DNA from: Robertkochia marina
GTDB taxonomy: Bacteria > Bacteroidota > Bacteroidia > Flavobacteriales > Flavobacteriaceae
Direction: 5' to 3'
Length of the DNA: 64,000 nt
NCBI RefSeq assembly: GCF_004799345.1
Contig: NZ_SSMC01000001.1
Location: 868,001 to 932,000 of the forward strand
Below the pieces are notes generated by a model. The model worked only from the letters and a program-made list of their open reading frames with translations, was not told where the DNA came from and searched no databases. This document shows positions 52,433 to 61,405 of the stretch, in pieces (position 1 is the stretch's first letter; every line of letters begins with the position of its first letter). Both the position numbers and the translations under genes were made by a program.

Positions 52433-53749
52433 ATGAAAATCACAAAACATATTAGAATAAAACTTCAAAGGATCGTATTGGCAGGTGCAGCTCTTGTTGC
52501 TACCTCCTGTACCTTCGATGAACAAATTGATCCCAATGGACCCAGTTTGCAGGGTGTATTGACCAACGCAACATCACGACAGTTAAACGAAATGGTGGTG
52601 GGCGTAGAGGCACGAATGAGAAACAGCATGGGTATACAGACAACTGGATCCGGTACCATGGCCAGAGAGTTATATCTTTTTGATGCTGACCCTCGTAATA
52701 CGGAAGACCTTTTAGGAAAGAACGGGACGAGTCTCGATAATAACTCTTTCTACTCTACCGCCCCATGGGCAGCGAGGTATCGCTCTATAAAGAATGCTAA
52801 CATTCTTATTGAAGCGGCTTTAAATACGGAGTCAATTAGTGCCGAAGAGGCTTCAGGTTATATCGGTTTTGCAAAGACCATTAAGGCGTATGAACTGATA
52901 CAGATCCTGAAATCCTATAACCGTGCAAGAATTGATGTGGCAGATCCGGAAAACCTGGGGCCTATCCTGGAATTCGGGGAAGCTATGGATAACGTTCGGT
53001 TAATGCTGGATGAGGCTTTAAGCGATATTAACGCTGCAGGCGATGCTTTTACCTTCGAGCTTGCAGGTTTTGATGGCTACGATACACCGGCCGGATTTGC
53101 AGAATTTAACAGAGCAGTAGCCGCTCTTGCCGCTGTCTATGACGGTGACGGACAAGCAGCCCTGACCGCATTATCTAATTCGTATTTTGATCTTAACGGA
53201 GATTTTAACATGGGTCCAAAACATGTCTTTTCTCAGGCTGGGGGTGACCTCACCAACCCTCTGTTCAAGATCGTGAATAACAATGGAGACCAGATCATTG
53301 TGCACGATAGCTGGATCAACGAGGCAGAAGCCGGTGATGAGCGGGTAGACCTGAAAACGGTTATTCGTGCCAACCCTACCTCTCAGGATGGGTTGAACGG
53401 AGCGTATCAGACTGCACTTTATGAGACCAACGAATCTCCAGTTGACATTTTGCGAAATGAAGAGTTGATCCTTTTATACGCAGAGGCTAATATTCTTACC
53501 GGAAATACCGGGGAAGCCGCAACTGCCTTAAATGTGATAAGAAATGAGTGGGGATTACCTAATACTTCGGCATCAGCGGAGCCCGGACTGATTGACGAGC
53601 TTCTGAATCAAAGAAGGTATTCCTTATGGTGTGAAAACCACAGGATGTTTGATCTTCGCAGGTATGGCAGAGGAGATGATCTGCCTATAGACAGAGCAGG
53701 AGATCAGATCTTTAATGTACTTCCTGTACCGCTTACTGAGAACGAATAG
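52433..53749 (+). CDS. SusD/RagB family nutrient-binding lipoprotein
   Basis: A 438-residue surface lipoprotein (lipobox ATSC, Cys26) with SusD-type TPR helices: AARYRSIKNANILIEAAL, GFAKTIKAYELIQILKSYN and the C-terminal LRNEELILLYAEANILTGN and LLNQRRYSLWCENHRMFDLR. It forms the lid over the SusC barrel. It is slightly shorter than the ~500-residue polysaccharide-type SusDs, perhaps reflecting a smaller substrate. A strong terminator follows, so the operon is just the SusC/SusD pair. Confidence 0.93.
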   Translation: MKITKHIRIKLQRIVLAGAALVATSCTFDEQIDPNGPSLQGVLTNATSRQLNEMVVGVEARMRNSMGIQTTGSGTMARELYLFDADPRNTEDLLGKNGTSLDNNSFYSTAPWAARYRSIKNANILIEAALNTESISAEEASGYIGFAKTIKAYELIQILKSYNRARIDVADPENLGPILEFGEAMDNVRLMLDEALSDINAAGDAFTFELAGFDGYDTPAGFAEFNRAVAALAAVYDGDGQAALTALSNSYFDLNGDFNMGPKHVFSQAGGDLTNPLFKIVNNNGDQIIVHDSWINEAEAGDERVDLKTVIRANPTSQDGLNGAYQTALYETNESPVDILRNEELILLYAEANILTGNTGEAATALNVIRNEWGLPNTSASAEPGLIDELLNQRRYSLWCENHRMFDLRRYGRGDDLPIDRAGDQIFNVLPVPLTENE

Positions 53750-53771
53750 TTCCTTTAAATAGTATTGTATT

Positions 53772-53804
53772 AAAAGCCCCTCGATCGAGGGGCTTTTCTT
53801 TTTA
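53772..53804 (+). terminator. Terminator of the SusC/SusD operon
   Basis: AAAAGCCCCTC pairs with GAGGGGCTTTT around GATC, followed by CTTTTT. Confidence 0.92.
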
Positions 53805-53964
53805 TAGCGGCCTGACCTATTGGGCATATTATCAGGTATTTACCATGAGTGATGAGCTTTACGTTAACAGGGGTATTTTCACGTATTGAGTTGTAAATCA
53901 ATGCAAAAGCACTCTAATGTTAATTTAATGTTACGTAAACGTTTCATTAGTATGAAATATTTAA

Positions 53965-53972
53965 TACATTTG
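53965..53972 (+). promoter_or_regulatory. Promoter -7 element for the YwqK-like gene
   Basis: TACATTTG, exact -7 consensus, 35 bp before the ATG at 54008. A TTTC at 53942-53945, 19 bp upstream, could be a degenerate -33 element. Confidence 0.5.
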
Positions 53973-54007
53973 TAATCATAGTGTTAATGAAACTAAAGCC
54001 GAATACC

Positions 54008-54361
54008 ATGAGAAATATAATGTTAACGTTTGCGATGCTTTTCTCAATGACTCTGTTAGCTCAGGAGGAGATCAAGCCAAAATATGAGATAGAAGGAAAC
54101 ATGGTAAAGGCTACCTACTACCACGATAATGGTAAGGTTGCCCAGACAGGGTATTATCTTGATGGTAAATTACACGGCGAATGGAAGGCTTATAACCAGG
54201 AGGGTAAAAAAATAGCTATGGGTACCTATAACCAGGGAGAGAAAACCGGTAAATGGTTCTTCTGGAGTGAGAATACACTGCACGAGGCTAATTACGAGGA
54301 TAGTCGTTTGGCCAGTGTTACCAAATGGAACAATTCCAATTCTATCGTGATAAGTAATTAA
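54008..54361 (+). CDS. Exported MORN-repeat protein, YwqK-antitoxin-like
   Basis: A 117-residue protein. The frame begins at a GTG (53981) with an ATG at 53987, but the ATG at 54008 gives a clean signal peptide (MRNIMLTFAMLFSMTLLAQ). The body has two or three MORN-variant repeats (NGKVAQTGYYLDGKLHGEWK, GKKIAMGTYNQGEKTGKWFF) as in YwqK-type proteins. The toxin-antitoxin label attached to this family does not fit an exported single gene; the actual role is unknown. Confidence 0.8.
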   Translation: MRNIMLTFAMLFSMTLLAQEEIKPKYEIEGNMVKATYYHDNGKVAQTGYYLDGKLHGEWKAYNQEGKKIAMGTYNQGEKTGKWFFWSENTLHEANYEDSRLASVTKWNNSNSIVISN

Positions 54362-54384
54362 CAAACCAAAAATGCTAATTGTAT

Positions 54385-54418
54385 AAAAGGCCCGGAGTTT
54401 TCCGGGCCTTTTGTTTTT
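54385..54418 (+). terminator. Terminator of the YwqK-like gene
   Basis: AAAAGGCCCGGA and TCCGGGCCTTTT form a 12-bp stem with loop GTTT, followed by GTTTTTT. Confidence 0.93.
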
Positions 54419-54459
54419 TGGCTCTTTCCAATTATCATTAAAGGTAGTCGACAATTTCG

Positions 54460-54467
54460 TACTTTTG
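54460..54467 (+). promoter_or_regulatory. Promoter -7 element for the yicC-gmk-nadD operon
   Basis: TACTTTTG, exact consensus, 19 bp before the yicC ATG. Confidence 0.55.
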
Positions 54468-54486
54468 CCCTAATTAAAACATCAGC

Positions 54487-55359
54487 ATGATCCATTCTAT
54501 GACCGGTTTCGGGAAGAGCGTTCGTCAGCTTCCCGCCAAAAAGATCACCATTGAAATCAAGTCGTTAAACAGTAAATCATTAGACCTGAATGCCAGGATA
54601 CCTTCCAATTACAGGGAAAAGGAGCTGTCTATGAGAAAACTCATAGCCGATCGCATGATGCGGGGAAAGGTTGATTTTAACCTGTATATCGAGATTACCG
54701 GAGAAACTACATCTACGGCGGTCAATAAAGGCGTTGTTAAAGAATATGTGCATCAGTTGATGGAGGTATTTCCGGAGATAGTCGATGATAGCATGAAGGT
54801 AGAGATGATGAAAATGGCTGTGCGAATGCCCGATGCCCTTAAAACTGAAAAAGATGAGATCGATGAGTCAGAATTTGCAGTGATCCTGGAAGCCCTCGAG
54901 GAGGCCCTGGATCAAATATCTGAGTTTCGTGCTCAGGAAGGGGTGGCTCTGGAAAATGATTTTAAGGCCCGTGTGACGGCTATCGCCGACCTGCTGGAGC
55001 AGGTAAAAGCCATTGACCCGGAACGTACTGAGGCCATTCGTATTCGTTTGCAAAATGCGGTATCAGACCTGAAGGAGAATGTAGACGAGAACAGGTTTGA
55101 ACAGGAGCTTATCTACTATTTGGAAAAATTCGATATTACAGAAGAGAAGGTTCGCCTGGAGAATCACCTTAAGTATTTTGATGAGAGTCTGAATTCGGAA
55201 GATTCCAACGGAAAAAAGCTGGGCTTTATCTGCCAGGAGATCGGCAGGGAGATCAATACCATCGGGTCAAAAGCCAATTATGCTCCCATGCAACAGCTGG
55301 TGGTACAGATGAAAGATGAATTGGAAAAAATAAAAGAACAAGTACTCAACGTATTATAA
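54487..55359 (+). CDS. yicC: YicC family endoribonuclease
   Basis: A 290-residue protein of the YicC/YloC family, reported in E. coli and B. subtilis to be an RNA endonuclease or RNase regulator. The start MIHSMTGFGKSVRQLPAKKI is characteristic, and the C-terminal DUF1732 part (KKLGFICQEIGREINTIGSKANY) is conserved. It heads an operon with gmk (8-bp gap) and nadD; the yicC-gmk pairing is widespread. Confidence 0.93.
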   Translation: MIHSMTGFGKSVRQLPAKKITIEIKSLNSKSLDLNARIPSNYREKELSMRKLIADRMMRGKVDFNLYIEITGETTSTAVNKGVVKEYVHQLMEVFPEIVDDSMKVEMMKMAVRMPDALKTEKDEIDESEFAVILEALEEALDQISEFRAQEGVALENDFKARVTAIADLLEQVKAIDPERTEAIRIRLQNAVSDLKENVDENRFEQELIYYLEKFDITEEKVRLENHLKYFDESLNSEDSNGKKLGFICQEIGREINTIGSKANYAPMQQLVVQMKDELEKIKEQVLNVL

Positions 55360-55367
55360 GGAGATTT

Positions 55368-55976
55368 ATGGAGGAGCATCGATCAGGAGGCAAATTAATT
55401 ATTTTTTCTGCCCCTTCAGGCAGTGGAAAAACGACCATAGTAAAACACTTACTGAAGCACCCGGAATTAAATCTGGCATTCTCTATCTCGGCCACTTCCA
55501 GGGAGCCGAGGGGCGATGAAAAGCACGGCCAACACTATTACTTTCTATCTGCACGTGAGTTTAAAGATCATATCAAAGCCGGTGATTTTCTCGAATGGGA
55601 AGAGGTGTACCGCGATAACTTCTACGGAACCCTGAAATCGGAGGTGGAGCGACTTTGGGCTGAAGGCAAGAATGTGATCTTTGATATTGATGTTGCGGGC
55701 GGACTGCGTATAAAAAAGAAGTTTCCGGAAGAAACCCTTGCAGTTTTTGTAAAGCCACCCAGCGTTGATGAATTGAAAAGACGTTTGAAGAAACGTAAAA
55801 CAGAGAGCGAAGACCGTATAAACATGCGCATTGCTAAAGCCTCTGTTGAATTGGCTACAGCACCGCAGTTCGATACCATTATTAAAAATTACGACCTCGA
55901 CACGGCTAAACAGGAAGCCTATAACCTGGTAGCTGACTTTATCGGAATAAGTACCTCGGAGACAAAAAACTCTTAG
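55368..55976 (+). CDS. gmk: Guanylate kinase
   Basis: A 202-residue enzyme phosphorylating GMP to GDP. The P-loop is SAPSGSGKTT, and the GMP-binding stretch SATSREPRGDEKHGQHYYF and EWEEVYRDNFYGT are typical. An unusually good Shine-Dalgarno (AAGGAG, 55358-55363) overlaps the yicC stop, 4 bp before the ATG, which is notable because most Bacteroidetes genes lack one. Middle gene of the yicC-gmk-nadD operon. Confidence 0.97.
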   Translation: MEEHRSGGKLIIFSAPSGSGKTTIVKHLLKHPELNLAFSISATSREPRGDEKHGQHYYFLSAREFKDHIKAGDFLEWEEVYRDNFYGTLKSEVERLWAEGKNVIFDIDVAGGLRIKKKFPEETLAVFVKPPSVDELKRRLKKRKTESEDRINMRIAKASVELATAPQFDTIIKNYDLDTAKQEAYNLVADFIGISTSETKNS

Positions 55977-55984
55977 CGATCGCC

Positions 55985-56569
55985 ATGAAGAAAAAGGTAG
56001 GATTGTATTTCGGTACCTTTAACCCCATTCATATTGGGCATCTTGTTATTGCCAATTATATGGCAGAGTTTAGTGATCTCGATGAGGTTTGGATGGTGGT
56101 AACCCCCCATAACCCATTTAAGAACAAACGAACATTGCTCGAAGACCACCATCGGTTCGAGCTGGTTTACAGAGCTACCGAACACTACCCTCATCTAAAA
56201 CCTTCTGATGTGGAGTTTGGACTGCCTCAGCCTAACTATACAGTGAATACCCTGGCGGTACTTGAAGAAAAATACCCGGACCTGAACTTCGCCCTGATCA
56301 TGGGAGAAGATAACCTGGATCATTTTCACAAATGGAAGAATCACGAGCTGATTCTGCAAAGACACGATATTTATGTGTATCCAAGGATAAGCGGAGATCG
56401 GCAAAAGACTCCGGCAATGACCCATGAGCGAATTCATAAGGTTGATGCCCCCGTTATGGAGCTATCGTCAACTTTTATTAGAAAGGCTATTGCCCAGGGT
56501 AAGGATGTGCGCCCCATGCTTCCTGAACCGGTGTGGGCCTATATCGATGAAATGAACTTTTACCGTTAA
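55985..56569 (+). CDS. nadD: Nicotinate-nucleotide adenylyltransferase
   Basis: A 194-residue NAD-synthesis enzyme transferring AMP from ATP to nicotinate mononucleotide. The nucleotidyltransferase motif GTFNPIHIGHL and the ATP-binding SSTFIRKAI are present, along with MGEDNLDHFHKWKN. It begins 8 bp after gmk and is the last gene of the operon. No plus-strand terminator is evident immediately after it. Confidence 0.96.
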   Translation: MKKKVGLYFGTFNPIHIGHLVIANYMAEFSDLDEVWMVVTPHNPFKNKRTLLEDHHRFELVYRATEHYPHLKPSDVEFGLPQPNYTVNTLAVLEEKYPDLNFALIMGEDNLDHFHKWKNHELILQRHDIYVYPRISGDRQKTPAMTHERIHKVDAPVMELSSTFIRKAIAQGKDVRPMLPEPVWAYIDEMNFYR

Positions 56570-56644
56570 TGGTTGAATCTCCAAACTCGTCCCTGAAACT
56601 CATCCCTTTTACCGACCGTAGCTTGAGCAAGGGTTGGCAAACTC

Positions 56645-56871
56645 AAAAAAAGAACCGCCCTTCCAAAACAGGAAGAACGGTTCTCCAACTAAATAACCAA
56701 CCAAAAAATCAACTAACTAAATTATTCCAAAACTTCGGAGCAGTTTTTCCGTCTTTACCTTCAAGTTCAGGAACTCACTACGGTGTTCTCAAACAGCTCC
56801 TGTTGATTTCATCCAATCAACCGGATGATTGAAGATCTCATGTCTTTTAGACCTTTTAGATCAGAAAAGAC
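56645..56871 (-). ncRNA. Candidate structured small RNA ending in an orphan intrinsic terminator
   Basis: On the minus strand an intrinsic terminator (arms AGAACCG 56678-56684 and CGGTTCT 56651-56657, inner CTTCC/GGAAG helix, then a U-run at 56645-56650) faces no gene. Preceding it are a 10-base pairing with one mismatch (56791-56800 with 56737-56746), two mutually exclusive hairpins (56802-56821, and 56809-56828) and a GTCTTTT/AAAAGAC hairpin (56842-56871). No convincing ORF or exact promoter was found, and the 5' end is unknown. I could not match it to tmRNA, SRP or RNase P RNA. Confidence 0.4.
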
Positions 56872-57119
56872 TCCCGGGCGGCGGAAACAATTTGATAGTT
56901 TTATTATACAGAACGCTGCTTTTGAAAAATTCATTGTCCTTCATGTCATAATCATGTGTTAAAGTTTTATCCCGGCTGCATGGATGAACAGGAATGGGCA
57001 AGTTCACCATACGAGGGCACAGCATTATGCAGGCCTGAATTTCGGGTTTGTATTTACAACCTTTCAACCATCATGCCAAAATGATGATGAAGACGGTATC
57101 TGAATTGAATTATATCCTT

Positions 57120-57127
57120 TATTTTTG
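57120..57127 (+). promoter_or_regulatory. Promoter -7 element for gpsA
   Basis: TATTTTTG, exact consensus, 25 bp before the ATG at 57153. Confidence 0.5.
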
Positions 57128-57152
57128 GGAAGATTTTTCGAAATGAACAGGT

Positions 57153-58154
57153 ATGGATAACAAGGCAAAAGTGGCTGTTTTCGGAGGAGGAAGCTGGGCC
57201 ACCGCAATTGTAAAGATGTTAAGCGAGAATCTCGATGAGATCGGCTGGTATATGCGTAGTGTTTACGCCAAGGAACACTTGCTGAATCAACAGCATAATC
57301 CGAATTACCTCAGTTCAGTTGAATTTCATACAGAGCAGTTAAAACTAAGCAATGATATCAATGAGATCGTCGCCTGGGCAGATATACTCATCTTTGCCAT
57401 TCCAAGTGCTTTTTTAAAGAAGGAACTGGAGGCACTTAATCTGCCATTAAGCGACAAGATCGTTTTTTCTGCCATTAAGGGAATTGTACCGGAAACGGGG
57501 CAGATAGTCGGAGAATATTTTAATGAGCACTATCAGGTGCCCTTAGAGTCTATCGGCGTGATCACCGGGCCCTGTCATGCAGAAGAAGTGGCATTAGAGC
57601 GTCTTTCCTATATTACCGTTGCCTGCTTTGACCGTGAAAAGGCAGAGACCGTTGCCGGGTATCTGAGAAGTGATTATATCAAAACCAAGATCACCGATGA
57701 TATTATTGGGACGGAGTATGCAGCAGTTTTAAAAAATATCTATGCCATAGCAGCGGGCATAGCCCACGGTCTGGGTTACGGAGATAATTTTCAGGCTGTT
57801 TTAATGAGTAACGCCATCCGTGAAACAAGGCGCTTTATAAAGCGAATTCATAAAATGAAGCGCAATATCAATAACAGTGCTTACCTCGGGGATCTTTTGG
57901 TAACCGGGTACTCTGTTTTTTCCAGGAACCGAATGTTCGGGAATATGATCGGGAAAGGGTATACGGTGAAGAGCGCCATGATGGAGATGAATATGATCGC
58001 TGAGGGGTATTATGCTACCAAGAGTGCTTATAAGCTCGCCAAAGACTACAAGCGCAAATCAAGGACCCCTATTCTTGATGCGGTGTATCAGGTGCTCTAT
58101 GAGGGGAAAGACCCTATGCCTGTATTCAAAAAGCTTACCGAGAAGTTAGATTAA
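57153..58154 (+). CDS. gpsA: NAD(P)H-dependent glycerol-3-phosphate dehydrogenase
   Basis: A 333-residue cytosolic enzyme that reduces dihydroxyacetone phosphate to sn-glycerol-3-phosphate for phospholipid synthesis. The Rossmann motif is VFGGGSWATAIVKML, and the catalytic Lys region is LKNIYAIAAGIAHGLGYGDN. The C-terminal domain (KGYTVKSAMMEMNMIAEGYY) is complete. It converges on glpD, which runs the opposite reaction, and both stops share the TTAA at 58151-58154. Confidence 0.95.
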   Translation: MDNKAKVAVFGGGSWATAIVKMLSENLDEIGWYMRSVYAKEHLLNQQHNPNYLSSVEFHTEQLKLSNDINEIVAWADILIFAIPSAFLKKELEALNLPLSDKIVFSAIKGIVPETGQIVGEYFNEHYQVPLESIGVITGPCHAEEVALERLSYITVACFDREKAETVAGYLRSDYIKTKITDDIIGTEYAAVLKNIYAIAAGIAHGLGYGDNFQAVLMSNAIRETRRFIKRIHKMKRNINNSAYLGDLLVTGYSVFSRNRMFGNMIGKGYTVKSAMMEMNMIAEGYYATKSAYKLAKDYKRKSRTPILDAVYQVLYEGKDPMPVFKKLTEKLD

Positions 58155-59812
58155 ACCCGGTCAAAACTAAAATTTGAATGTTCTTCTATGGCGTGAAGAA
58201 GATCTGATCTTTCGTCATCGAGTTGTTCCGGATCTATATCAAACTTTTCCCCATAATCTTTTAGGATCACCTCCAGCCACTCGCGCACGCTGTCTATATA
58301 GAAGTACATTCTACCCGTACGGCGAATAAAGAAATCGAACACATTTAAGATCATTTCATGTTCGCAAGCAAATTGAAATTCTGCCCTGATCATTCGTTCT
58401 TTAGGACTGCCTTGATCGATAGACCTGTATATGTCTAACAATTGATCGGTTTGCCTGCCATAATTATGCACCAGGTAACGTGCATCTTTTGCGTCGAAAC
58501 CGTCCTTTTCCAATTCCTGTAACAGGTCTTTTTCATATTGCAAAACCTCTTTGTATCCTTTTTTCCAGGGCCCTCCGCACAGGTCAATGCTGTCGGTAAT
58601 GCAGGGGTTGAATTCCTGCTCCCTGCTTTCCCGGTATTTTTCAGCAATTCGGTCAACCACCCTTTCAGCCATTTTTCTATATCCTGTCAGCTTACCACCG
58701 GCAATACTGACAAGTCCGCTGTCGGAGGTAAAGATCTCGTCTTTACGGCTGAGTTCTGTTGGTGACTTTCCTTCTTCATGAATAAGCGGACGTAAGCCGG
58801 CCCAGCTCGAAATAATATCTTCCATTTCGAGGTTGATGGAAGGAAACATATTGTTTACCGCTGAGATCAGGTAGATGGCATCGGCAATATCAGTATGTAC
58901 TTGCTCTTTCTGGTCATTGTAATTGGTGTCTGTGGTGCCCACGTAGGTAACACGCCCCCTTGGAATGGCAAAGATCATCCTGCCATCAGGAACATCGAAG
59001 TAGACCGATTGCTTTACCGGCAGCTTTTCATATGGAAATACCACATGAACTCCTTTGGTGAGGTGAAGCTGTTTTCCCTTTTTAGAATTGTTCAGGCTTC
59101 TCAGCTCGTCTACCCACGGCCCTGTGGCATTTATGATGTAATCAGACCTGATGTTAATACTTTTTCCCGTAACCTCATCTTTAGCGATGACCCCGCTAAC
59201 CTTCTCATCTTTATAGGTAAATTCGGTGACCTTCATATAGTTTATCGCTTCAGCTTCATAGTTCAATGCCGTTTTAATGATCTCCAGGGTTAACCGGGCA
59301 TCATCGGTTCTGTATTCGGCGTAGTAGCCTGCTCCCTTTAATAGTTTTTCAGGTAGCAGGGGTTCTTTTTCCAGGGCTTCTTCCTTCTCCAGCATCCGTC
59401 TTTGATCATCTCCTTCTACCTGGGCTAAAATGTCATATACCTTCAGTCCGATAGAGGTAAGCCACTTTCCGTAGGACCCATTCTCTATAAGGGGTAAAAG
59501 CATTTTTTCAGGGATCACCAGGTGAGGAGCCAGCTGATGTACGATGGCCCTTTCAGAACCTACCTCCTTGACCAGCCAGAAATCGAATTGTTTCAGGTAT
59601 CGCAATCCTCCATGAATAAGCTTGGTCGATTTACTGCTGGTTCCCGAGGCAAAATCACCCATTTCCAGTAACAGGGTTTTCATTCCTCTTGAAGCTGCAT
59701 CTAAAAGAATACCTGCGCCGGTAATACCACCGCCAATAACGATCAGATCGTATGACGCCTCTTCCAGCCTTGAAAGATGTTCTGTCCGATTGATATTTGA
59801 AAATGGTTTCAT
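58151..59812 (-). CDS. glpD: FAD-dependent glycerol-3-phosphate dehydrogenase
   Basis: A 553-residue membrane-associated flavoenzyme oxidising glycerol-3-phosphate to dihydroxyacetone phosphate and passing electrons to quinone. The FAD motif [20 protein letters not shown] and the family signature [19 protein letters not shown] are present, with a C-terminal helical domain. Its start overlaps the glpK stop by 4 bp, so kinase and dehydrogenase are translationally coupled for glycerol catabolism. No glpF facilitator gene is adjacent in the visible operon. Confidence 0.96.
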   Translation of the reverse strand: MKPFSNINRTEHLSRLEEASYDLIVIGGGITGAGILLDAASRGMKTLLLEMGDFASGTSSKSTKLIHGGLRYLKQFDFWLVKEVGSERAIVHQLAPHLVIPEKMLLPLIENGSYGKWLTSIGLKVYDILAQVEGDDQRRMLEKEEALEKEPLLPEKLLKGAGYYAEYRTDDARLTLEIIKTALNYEAEAINYMKVTEFTYKDEKVSGVIAKDEVTGKSINIRSDYIINATGPWVDELRSLNNSKKGKQLHLTKGVHVVFPYEKLPVKQSVYFDVPDGRMIFAIPRGRVTYVGTTDTNYNDQKEQVHTDIADAIYLISAVNNMFPSINLEMEDIISSWAGLRPLIHEEGKSPTELSRKDEIFTSDSGLVSIAGGKLTGYRKMAERVVDRIAEKYRESREQEFNPCITDSIDLCGGPWKKGYKEVLQYEKDLLQELEKDGFDAKDARYLVHNYGRQTDQLLDIYRSIDQGSPKERMIRAEFQFACEHEMILNVFDFFIRRTGRMYFYIDSVREWLEVILKDYGEKFDIDPEQLDDERSDLLHAIEEHSNFSFDRV

Positions 59813-61320
59813 AGTTTCTTGTCTGCGTTTTCATGTTCTTCAAGCCATTGTCGAGATCTGCCCACCGCTTTTTTCCAGCCGGTATAGCGCTTGCTGCGTT
59901 GTTCGTGACTCATATTCGGGGTAAATACCCGCTCAATGGTTTTAAGTTCTCTGATCTCCTCCAGGGTCCAGATGCCGGAAGCGTATGCGGCCAGAGAGGC
60001 CGCCCCCAAAGCGGTGCTCTCAACGCTTTGATGGCGTATAACTTCGTTGTTCAGAATATCGGCCTGGAATTGCATCAGGTAATTATTGGAACTGGCGCCT
60101 CCATCAACTTTGAGTTCGGTCAATTCGGTTTGAGCATCCTTCTGCATGGCATCGAGAATGTCTCGAGTTTGATAGGCGAGGCTGTCAAGGGTAGCCCGGG
60201 TTATATGAGGTATCCCGGTGTCTCTGGTCAATCCGAAAATGGCACCTCTGGCATACATATCCCAGTAAGGGGCGCCCAGGCCTGCAAAGGCAGGGACCAC
60301 ATAAACCGGATTCTCTTTTTTTAATTCAAGAGCTATCGGCTCTGACTCAGCGGCGTCTTCAAAAAACTTCAATTCATCTCTTAACCACTGCACGGCGGCC
60401 CCGGCTACAAAAATACTACCTTCCAGGGCGTAATAGACCTCGTTGTCAAGACCCCAGGCAATGGTGGTGATCAATCCATTTTTTGATCTTTTGATCTTCT
60501 TCCCGGTATTCATGAGCATAAAGCAACCCGTACCATAGGTGTTTTTGGCTTCTCCGGCCGTAAAACATCCCTGGCCGAACAGGGCTGCCTGCTGATCTCC
60601 TGCTATACCCATGACAGGAATGGGTTTGCCGTCAATCTCAATATCACCAAAATGCGCTGCTGAGGGTAAAACCTCAGGAGCCATACTTTTGGGGATCTCC
60701 AGGGCTTCAAAGAGCTTGCTGTCCCAACACAGGTCCCGGATATTAAATAACATGGTACGGGAGGCATTGGTCAGGTCTGTAAGATGTTGCTGTTGTATGG
60801 TAAGACGCTGTATGAGCCAGGTGTCAATAGTCCCAAAACACAGGTTTCCGGCTTCGGCCTCTTCCCGGGCTCCTTCTACATTATCGAGGATCCATCTGAT
60901 CTTGGTTCCCGAAAAATAAGAGTCAATGAGAAGACCGGTGTTTTCGGATACGTAGTCGGAGAGCCCTTGGTTCTTTAAAGATTCACAGATAGATGCTGTG
61001 CGGGAGTCCTGCCATACAATGGCGTTGTAGATAGGTTTACCGGTAAGTTTGTTCCAAACCACAACCGTTTCTCTTTGGTTGGTGATACCGATGGTTTTGA
61101 TCTGATCGGGATGAATCTGCCGGTCGGAGATCAGGTCCTTGAGAACCTCGATCTGAGAACTGATGATCTCTTCAGGGTCATGTTCGACCCATCCGGGCTC
61201 GGGAAAGTATTGCTTGAATTCTTTTTGTTTCATGCCGGCAATACGACCGTTGAGGTCTACCAGCAAGGCTCTAGAGCTCGTCGTACCCTGATCGAGGGCA
61301 ACGATATACTCTTGTTTCAT
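59809..61320 (-). CDS. glpK: Glycerol kinase
   Basis: A 503-residue FGGY-family kinase phosphorylating glycerol at the 3 position. ATP and glycerol motifs: [44 protein letters not shown] and [18 protein letters not shown]. The frame opens at 61368 but the ATG at 61320 gives the canonical [17 protein letters not shown]. It overlaps glpD by 4 bp. A terminator of the upstream iaaA-like gene lies 46 bp before its start, so it needs its own promoter, which I could not identify. Confidence 0.97.
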   Translation of the reverse strand: MKQEYIVALDQGTTSSRALLVDLNGRIAGMKQKEFKQYFPEPGWVEHDPEEIISSQIEVLKDLISDRQIHPDQIKTIGITNQRETVVVWNKLTGKPIYNAIVWQDSRTASICESLKNQGLSDYVSENTGLLIDSYFSGTKIRWILDNVEGAREEAEAGNLCFGTIDTWLIQRLTIQQQHLTDLTNASRTMLFNIRDLCWDSKLFEALEIPKSMAPEVLPSAAHFGDIEIDGKPIPVMGIAGDQQAALFGQGCFTAGEAKNTYGTGCFMLMNTGKKIKRSKNGLITTIAWGLDNEVYYALEGSIFVAGAAVQWLRDELKFFEDAAESEPIALELKKENPVYVVPAFAGLGAPYWDMYARGAIFGLTRDTGIPHITRATLDSLAYQTRDILDAMQKDAQTELTELKVDGGASSNNYLMQFQADILNNEVIRHQSVESTALGAASLAAYASGIWTLEEIRELKTIERVFTPNMSHEQRSKRYTGWKKAVGRSRQWLEEHENADKKL

Positions 61321-61365
61321 AGGTGTACGGGTTTTCCTTAAAGATACTGGAAACCCCTTTATTTT

Positions 61366-61397
61366 CAAAAAGATACCCGGCTGCTAGGCCGGGTATC
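61366..61397 (-). terminator. Terminator of the isoaspartyl peptidase gene
   Basis: GATACCCGG and CCGGGTATC form a 9-bp stem around CTGCTAGG, followed on the minus strand by TTTTTG. It lies just after the gene end at 61406. Confidence 0.88.
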
Positions 61398-61405
61398 ATG
61401 ATGTT

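Larger units (their letters stand above)
56570..57152. other. Intergenic region between nadD and gpsA
   Basis: 583 bp without a supported protein gene. It holds the candidate minus-strand RNA at 56645-56871. From about 56880 to 57110 I see nothing clear; a 68-codon minus-strand frame there has no recognisable features. The gpsA -7 element is at its right end. Confidence 0.6.

Noticed and set aside
49493-53749. Polysaccharide utilisation locus
   Set aside because: Only SusC and SusD are present; no carbohydrate-active enzymes or regulators are linked.
56569-56832. 87-codon plus-strand frame after nadD
   Set aside because: It reads through the orphan terminator hairpin, has low-complexity content and no recognisable family.
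56861-57067. 68-codon minus-strand frame between nadD and gpsA
   Set aside because: No signal, domain, promoter or start context; could be part of an RNA leader but is not supported as a protein.
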